Of a stretch of 64,000 nt of DNA, positions 59,923 through 64,000 are shown in pieces. Source of the stretch: Thermoleophilia bacterium (GTDB taxonomy: Bacteria > Actinomycetota > Thermoleophilia > Miltoncostaeales > Miltoncostaeaceae); the NCBI GenBank assembly GCA_028285405.1, contig JANQPH010000041.1, positions 1 through 64,000 on the forward strand, read 5' to 3'. The notes under the pieces are model-generated. The model was not told the DNA's origin and ran no database searches. It saw only the letters and a program-made list of their open reading frames with translations. The translations under genes and the position numbers were made by a program. Each line of letters begins with the position of its first letter. The first letter of the stretch is position 1.

Positions 59923-61976
59923 TGGGAGATCCTCGGTGCGAGTCGGGTGATGAGGCGGGCGGTGACGTTGAGCAGCAGGATGATCGCGACGAGCACCAGA
60001 GCGGCTCCCCAGGCGAGCTCGAGCGACTCCGGCGTCTGCACGTCGATCGATCGCTCGAAGATCAGCTGCGGCAGCGCCGCGATCGGCTCGAGCAGCGCGG
60101 TCGACGTGAACTGGTTGCCGAGCGAGGTGAACAGCAGCGGCGCGGTCTCGCCGGATGCGCGGGCGAGGGCGAGCAGCACACCGGTGGTGATCCCCGGCAG
60201 CGCCGCCGGCAGCACGACGCTCCAGGTCAGGCGCCAGTGGCCCGCGCCGATCGCCTCGGCGCCCTCCTTCAGCGAGGTCGGCACGAGGCGCAGGATCTCG
60301 TCGGTCGTCCGGACGACGATCGGGAACATGATGATCGCCAGCGCGACGCCACCCGCGAGTGCGCTGAATCGTCCCATGACGACGACGAGGCCAAGGTTGA
60401 CCGTGACGCCGACCACGATCGACGGAACGCCGAGGAGCACGTCGACCAGGAAGCCGGCCGCTCCACCGACGGCTCGGCCGACTCGGCCGAGCCGCGGCGC
60501 GACGTCGTTGATGAACAGCGCGGTCATGATCCCCATCGGCGCGGCGAGCGCGGTCGCGATGCCCATGAGGATCAGCGTTCCGATCAGCGCGTTCTCGATT
60601 CCCCCGCCCGCGACGAACGGGTCCGGAGACGGCAGCTCGGTGAAGAAGCTGGGGCTGATCGCTGGCAGGCCCTCCTTCAGGATCTCGAAGAGGATCATCC
60701 CGAGCGGGACGAGCGCCGCCGCCAGGGCGAGCAGCAGGATGGCCTCCCAGCTGCGCGAGCCGATGCGCCGTACGAGCGAGACCCGGGGCACCGGTGTCGC
60801 CGAGTCGGCCTGGTGGTCGCGCACCAGCGCCATGCGCGCCCGGGCGGCAGCGGGGAGGTCACGGGGCGCGGGCGGCGGATCCGCGGCCGGGCTGTCGGGG
60901 GCCGCCGGGTTGGCCGCCGCGCGCCGACGCCGGGTGAGCCCGGCCAGGCCTCGGTCGAGCAGTGCTCGCCGAATCGCCTCGCCGTGCCCGCCCGGACCCC
61001 GGCGCACGAGCATGCGCGCGATCGCGTTGACCACGAACGCGAGGACGAAGAGGACCAGCGCCAGGGCCGTCAGAGCGGCGAGGTGCAGATCGATCGCCTC
61101 GTTGTACTCGAGGGCGATGATGCTGGCGAGGGTCGATCCGGGGCCGATGATCGAGCCGCCCACGCCGGGGACGTTTCCGAGCAGCAGGAAGAGCGCGATG
61201 GTCTCTCCGACGGCGCGTCCCAGGCCGAGGGCGGACGCGCCGACGATGCCCGAGCGGGCCCACGGCAGCATCGAGTAGCGGATCATCTCCCAGCGCGTGG
61301 CGCCGACCGCGTAGGCGGCCTCCTTCTGCTCGTCCGGAACCGTGAGGAAGACCTCGCGGGTGACCGCGGCGATGATCGGCAGGATCATGATCGCGAGCAC
61401 GATGCCGCCGATGAGATACGAGCCGCTCGTGACCGGTCCGGAGATGAACCCGATCCCGAGGCGATCTCCCTGGCGAGCGATCCACTCGAGCATCGGGGTG
61501 AGGGCGGGGACCATCACGGTGATGCCCCAGAGCCCGTAGACCACCGATGGGACGGCCGCCAGCAGGTCCACGACCTGCGAGATGGGCTCGCGCAGCGGTC
61601 GGGGCAACAGCACGGTGGTCGCCAGCGCGGCGCCAACCGCGAGCGGAACCGCGAGCACGAGCGCGATCGCGGAGGTCAGGACGGTTCCGTAGATGAACGG
61701 CAGCGCTCCGAACGCGGGCTCCCCGGCCGGATCGAACGGGATCCACTGCTGGCCGGTGAGGAAGCTCCATACCCCGATCTCGCGCCAGACCGCTCCGGTC
61801 TCCGCGGCGGTCTTCCACACGAGGTAGCCGATGCCGAGCAGGCCGGCCAGGCAGGCTGCAGCCGCGAGGATCTCGTAGAGGACGTCCGCCGCTCGGCTGC
61901 CGATGCCGCGGCCCAGCCGGCCAGCGCGCTGCGCGAGCCGCGGGGCGGCGGGTGGCTCTGGATGCCCCGAGGTCAT
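59919..61976 (-). CDS. pstCA: PstC-PstA fused phosphate permease
   Basis: A 685-residue single frame carrying both membrane subunits of the phosphate transporter. Residues about 30-335 are PstC-like (six helices; [11 protein letters not shown] and [11 protein letters not shown]). A basic, Pro/Ala-rich cytoplasmic linker (about 340-405) leads to a PstA-like half (about 405-685; Leu-Gly-Val-Pro-Ser-Ile-Val-Val-Gly, Ala-Ile-Gly-Ala-Gly-His-Trp). The two EAA loops would contact the PstB dimer. I see no stop or frameshift in the linker. The start has no clear ribosome site; pstS ends 68 bases upstream across a strong hairpin. Confidence 0.93.
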   Translation of the reverse strand: MTSGHPEPPAAPRLAQRAGRLGRGIGSRAADVLYEILAAAACLAGLLGIGYLVWKTAAETGAVWREIGVWSFLTGQQWIPFDPAGEPAFGALPFIYGTVLTSAIALVLAVPLAVGAALATTVLLPRPLREPISQVVDLLAAVPSVVYGLWGITVMVPALTPMLEWIARQGDRLGIGFISGPVTSGSYLIGGIVLAIMILPIIAAVTREVFLTVPDEQKEAAYAVGATRWEMIRYSMLPWARSGIVGASALGLGRAVGETIALFLLLGNVPGVGGSIIGPGSTLASIIALEYNEAIDLHLAALTALALVLFVLAFVVNAIARMLVRRGPGGHGEAIRRALLDRGLAGLTRRRRAAANPAAPDSPAADPPPAPRDLPAAARARMALVRDHQADSATPVPRVSLVRRIGSRSWEAILLLALAAALVPLGMILFEILKEGLPAISPSFFTELPSPDPFVAGGGIENALIGTLILMGIATALAAPMGIMTALFINDVAPRLGRVGRAVGGAAGFLVDVLLGVPSIVVGVTVNLGLVVVMGRFSALAGGVALAIIMFPIVVRTTDEILRLVPTSLKEGAEAIGAGHWRLTWSVVLPAALPGITTGVLLALARASGETAPLLFTSLGNQFTSTALLEPIAALPQLIFERSIDVQTPESLELAWGAALVLVAIILLLNVTARLITRLAPRISQ

Positions 61977-61991
61977 GGAGAGGGACGAGAT

Positions 61992-62024
61992 CCACGCCGC
62001 GGGCGGGTCGCGCCCGCGGCGTGG
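61992..62024 (-). terminator. Intercistronic hairpin between pstS and pstCA
   Basis: CCACGCCGCGGGCG and CGCCCGCGGCGTGG form a perfect 14-bp stem on a GGTCG loop, 20 bases after the pstS stop and 15 bases before the permease ATG. It probably attenuates or stabilises, giving more PstS than permease. Confidence 0.65.
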
Positions 62025-62044
62025 GCTCTCACGCAGATCCCGAT

Positions 62045-63112
62045 CTAGCGGATCTTCGTGCGGACCTGCCTCCGTGCCTCAGCCCTGAGGTTCTCCGGAA
62101 GCGGGGCGAACTGCTGCTTGGCCAGGGCGCGCTGAGCCCTGTTGCCGAGGAAGTAGTTCAGCATCTTGATCACGTCGGCCCTCGAGCCACCCTTGCCGGC
62201 CCGGGCGTAGTTGTTGTACGCCAGGATCCAGGTGGTGGTCGAGAGCGGGTATGCGCCCGGGGAGGCCGCGCCGGTCAGGTCGACGTTCAGGCTCTGACCG
62301 CGCCGGATCCGGACGTTGCCCGCCTTCGAGGTGGAGCGCGTGCTCGGCGTCGTGAACTGGAGCTTGCGCTTGCCCTTGATGCGGGTGTTCTTGCCGACGG
62401 CAGCCGACTTGCCGAGGAGACCCGCCGCGCGGGAGTCGGCGATGTCGACGTAGCCGATGGAGTTGCTGTTGGCGTTCACGCACGCGGCGACGCCGGGGTT
62501 CTTGGGGCCCTTCTGCAGGTTCGCGGTGGGCCACTTCGGCGTCTGCGAGGCGCCGACCGTGCGGGCGAAGTTGCGGTCGAACTTCGAGAGCGCCTTCGAG
62601 AAGGCGAAGCTCGTGCCGGATCCGTCGGCGCGGACGCACTTGGTGATCGTCTCGTTCGGCAGACGCTTTCCGCGGTTGTCGCGCCTGATGCGGGGGTCGT
62701 TCCAGTTGACGATCTGGTCAGAGAAGATCTGGGCGATCGTCTTGCCGCGCAGCCGCAGGCGACCGTTCACGCCGTCGATGTTCGTCGGCACCGTGATGGC
62801 GCCGATGAGCGTCGGGATGTAGACGACGTTGGCGCCGTTGCGGTTGGCCCGAAGCTGGGCCAGCTGGCTCGAGGTCAGCGGAGCGTCGGAGGCACCGAAG
62901 TCGGTCGTGCCGGCGATGAAGTCACGGATGCCCCCGCTCGAGCCCTTCGACGTGTACGAGCAGAGTCCGGAGTCCTGGCACCACTGCTGGTAGGCCCGGT
63001 TGGGGAAGCTGGCGCCGGAACCGGTCGCGACGCCAAGTGCGGAAGCGGCGTAGGTCAGGCTGAGCCCGCCAATGGCGGTGGCGACCAGCACGCCGCGCAT
63101 CATTCCTTTCAA
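62045..63112 (-). CDS. pstS: Phosphate ABC transporter substrate-binding protein
   Basis: A 355-residue periplasmic/extracellular phosphate-binding protein. TTG 63112 is chosen: GAGG lies 6-7 bases before it and it gives a short Lys/Arg N-region (Met-Lys-Gly-Met-Met-Arg) and a signal ending Ala-Ala-Ser-Ala-Leu-Gly. A later ATG pair has AAAGGA too close. The ligand site is Gly-Ser-Gly-Ala-Ser-Phe-Pro, then Ser-Ser-Gly-Gly-Ile-Arg-Asp-Phe, Asp-Phe-Gly-Ala-Ser-Asp-Ala-Pro, and Arg-Ala-Asp-Gly-Ser-Gly-Thr-Ser. No lipobox, so it is freely secreted or held otherwise. Confidence 0.9.
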   Translation of the reverse strand: MKGMMRGVLVATAIGGLSLTYAASALGVATGSGASFPNRAYQQWCQDSGLCSYTSKGSSGGIRDFIAGTTDFGASDAPLTSSQLAQLRANRNGANVVYIPTLIGAITVPTNIDGVNGRLRLRGKTIAQIFSDQIVNWNDPRIRRDNRGKRLPNETITKCVRADGSGTSFAFSKALSKFDRNFARTVGASQTPKWPTANLQKGPKNPGVAACVNANSNSIGYVDIADSRAAGLLGKSAAVGKNTRIKGKRKLQFTTPSTRSTSKAGNVRIRRGQSLNVDLTGAASPGAYPLSTTTWILAYNNYARAGKGGSRADVIKMLNYFLGNRAQRALAKQQFAPLPENLRAEARRQVRTKIR

Positions 63113-63473
63113 GAGACACCTCGTGATCTCGACGTTGAAATGGCGTGACAAAGCCCGTGCCACGCCGCAACGCCTCACATGTATGAGGGCTCACACGAAC
63201 GGGCACGACTTGGGCGGCGAGGAAGCTAACACGGGCGTCGTGTCACCCTTTGACATCCGCATCGCGATGAGGAACAGGCCGAGTTACAGGGCGATGAACA
63301 CGGGCCGGCGGAGCACGTAAATTGCGGATAAACGTCCGCGGGCGCACGCTCCTCGACCGCGAGCAGGGCCCCGACGCGTTACGTGTGAATCGTGGCGTAC
63401 AGGCGGGCCCCGGGGCGCCGTCCGCGCGAGTGCGATAGGGCGGGCCCCGTGGGCGCGCTCCCGGTCGAGGTGA
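63113..63473. other. 361-bp region between pstS and tRNA-Lys
   Basis: Holds the pstS control region: three heptamers at 63269-63299 and TGTCA-N5-TGACA at 63241-63255. The rest, towards tRNA-Lys, is GC-rich with small GCGGA/TCCGC and GGGCCC-type self-complementary bits that may end tRNA transcription. No gene seen. Confidence 0.5.
63269..63299 (-). promoter_or_regulatory. Candidate Pho box upstream of pstS
   Basis: On the minus strand GTTCATC-N5-GTAACTC-N5-GTTCCTC are three related heptamers at a regular 12-bp step, about 157 bp before the pstS TTG. Classical PHO boxes repeat every 11 bp, so this is only a candidate PhoP-type site. Confidence 0.3.
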
Positions 63474-63546
63474 TGGGCCGTGCAGGGCTCGAACCTGCGA
63501 CCTTGGGATTAAAAGTCCCCTGCTCTACCAGCTGAGCTAACGGCCC
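63474..63546 (-). tRNA. tRNA-Lys (anticodon TTT)
   Basis: Minus-strand 73-nt tRNA: acceptor GGGCCGT/ACGGCCC with discriminator A, D-arm with TAGCTCAGCTGGTAGAGC, anticodon stem GGGGA/TCCCA region with loop CTTTTAA (anticodon TTT), and T-arm with GGTTCGAGCC. CCA not encoded. Confidence 0.95.
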
Positions 63547-63589
63547 ACCGGTGAGGATAGACCGCTCGCTGTCGCCCGGCGCTGCCGGC

Positions 63590-63595
63590 TATCGT
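63590..63595 (+). promoter_or_regulatory. TATCGT -10 element, leaderless start
   Basis: TATCGT ends 7 nt before the GTG at 63603; no ribosome site. Confidence 0.4.
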
Positions 63596-63602
63596 CGCTG
63601 TC

Positions 63603-63800
63603 GTGCCCGATGAGCAAGCAGGGGATGCCCGCCCCGCGGCCTTCGCCGACGAGCGCTGCGTCCATTGCGGCGAGCGGATCGTCTACCGCAGGGCGATGGG
63701 GATGTGGATGCACGCATCGTCGTCGGTCGCCGCCTGCGACCTCGACTCGGACCACGCGCCGGCACCGGTCAGGGAAGGAGCCGGCCCGCCAGGTCGATGA
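63603..63800 (+). CDS. Small Cys/His (zinc-ribbon-like) protein
   Basis: A 65-residue protein. Core Cys-Val-His-Cys-Gly-Glu-Arg-Ile (residues 19-26), then Trp-Met-His and a further Cys about 8 residues on (Ala-Ala-Cys-Asp). This Cys-x2-Cys ... His ... Cys arrangement with a Trp-x-His is seen in small uncharacterised actinobacterial zinc-ribbon proteins. GTG 63603 is 7 nt after TATCGT. Its last 32 bases overlap the convergent amidase end. Confidence 0.55.
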   Translation: MPDEQAGDARPAAFADERCVHCGERIVYRRAMGMWMHASSSVAACDLDSDHAPAPVREGAGPPGR

Positions 63801-64000
63801 GCGCGAGCTCGGACCGGGGCGGGCCGAGCAGCGAGAGGGCGACGGGAGCGCCGTCGACCGATCCAGCGGGGACGGTGAGCTGCGGCAACCCGGCCAGGTG
63901 ACCCGGCACTGTCACGCACGAGACTCGGGCCCACCAGTCGAGCAGGTCGTCGTCGGTCGTCTCGACGGGCGGCGCGACCGTCGGACACGCGGGCAGCGAC
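63769..64000 (-). CDS. Amidase-family protein, C-terminal fragment (cut by window edge)
   Basis: The open frame from the window edge to a TGA at 63769-63771 encodes 76 residues with the C-terminal signature of amidase-signature (GatA-type) enzymes. It reads Gly-Leu-Pro-Gln-Leu-Thr-Val-Pro-Ala-Gly, then Asp-Gly-Ala-Pro-Val-Ala-Leu-Ser-Leu-Leu-Gly, ending in Leu-Ile-Asp-Leu-Ala-Gly. The catalytic Ser-Ser-Lys part is outside the window. Substrate unknown; nearest alternatives are GatA itself or aryl-amidases. Confidence 0.75.
   Translation of the reverse strand, partial: SLPACPTVAPPVETTDDDLLDWWARVSCVTVPGHLAGLPQLTVPAGSVDGAPVALSLLGPPRSELALIDLAGRLLP

Noticed and set aside
59826-62048. 740-codon plus-strand open frame opposite pstB and pstCA
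   Set aside because: Antisense shadow of the permease; no domain and strongly biased composition.

Overview
The window is a gene-dense, very GC-rich (about 70 % by eye) actinobacterial chromosome segment. The codon use, the many GTG starts (with some TTG), GAGG-type ribosome sites mixed with apparent leaderless starts, and the gene set (AceA2-size isocitrate lyase, PntAA/PntAB/PntB transhydrogenase, PknB-like kinase, cytochrome bd, GYD, DUF427, DUF6159 and SHOCT proteins) suggest a member of the Thermoleophilia/Solirubrobacterales or a related deep actinobacterial lineage. That placement is an inference. I see no prophage, transposase, CRISPR array or resistance island; this is core and shell genome.

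Layout. 0-3.5 kb: a partial CDS, small secreted or membrane proteins, and a surface-type repeat protein. 3.9-7.1 kb: an MFS exporter, then a PII (glnB/glnK)-amt nitrogen operon closed by two strong hairpins. 7.2-12.8 kb: a GYD protein, small membrane proteins, two FAD oxidoreductases, an AraC regulator, and a SHOCT protein between strong palindromes. 12.8-15.6 kb: a metallo-beta-lactamase-fold hydrolase overlapping a CobW/G3E GTPase. 15.7-26.4 kb: MFS and dinB (divergent), OsmC, AraC plus SDR, a histone-deacetylase-like enzyme, a second FAD monooxygenase, a CAP protein, a methyltransferase, a ribokinase and a VOC protein. 26.6-38.3 kb: isocitrate lyase, acyl-CoA ligase, Ser/Thr kinase, an operon of SnoaL-like/acyl-CoA dehydrogenase/PPK2/endonuclease III, RraA-like plus CBS-type pyrophosphatase, and a TMEM175-like channel.

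38.3-50.1 kb is bounded by two inverted copies of a roughly 260-bp non-coding repeat. The first copy abuts tRNA-Glu; the second carries an internal 80-bp duplication and a terminator-like hairpin just after pntB. Between them lie DUF427, a dihydrolipoyl-dehydrogenase-like flavoprotein, and a lipid-modification cluster: HAD phosphatase, a natural DUF1365-cyclopropane-synthase fusion and an amine-oxidase-like flavoprotein, divergent from an acyl desaturase. The pntAA-pntAB-pntB operon follows.

50.1-64 kb: a large membrane protein, cydAB with a small membrane protein and an overlapping lipoprotein, a DUF6159 protein, a mercuric-reductase-like flavoprotein, a flippase-like membrane protein, msrA, and a phosphate-uptake operon pstS-pstCA-pstB in which PstC and PstA are one polypeptide. 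tRNA-Lys, a small Cys/His protein and the 3' end of an amidase gene close the window.

Themes: redox balance (PNT, cytochrome bd, disulfide reductases, MsrA, OsmC), phosphate economy (Pst, PPK2, CBS-pyrophosphatase), nitrogen sensing with unusual sequence variants (PII without Tyr51, Amt with Glu in place of the first pore His), and membrane-lipid remodelling. At least eight genes have a TANNNT hexamer 6-8 nt before the start codon and no Shine-Dalgarno sequence, the signature of leaderless transcripts.
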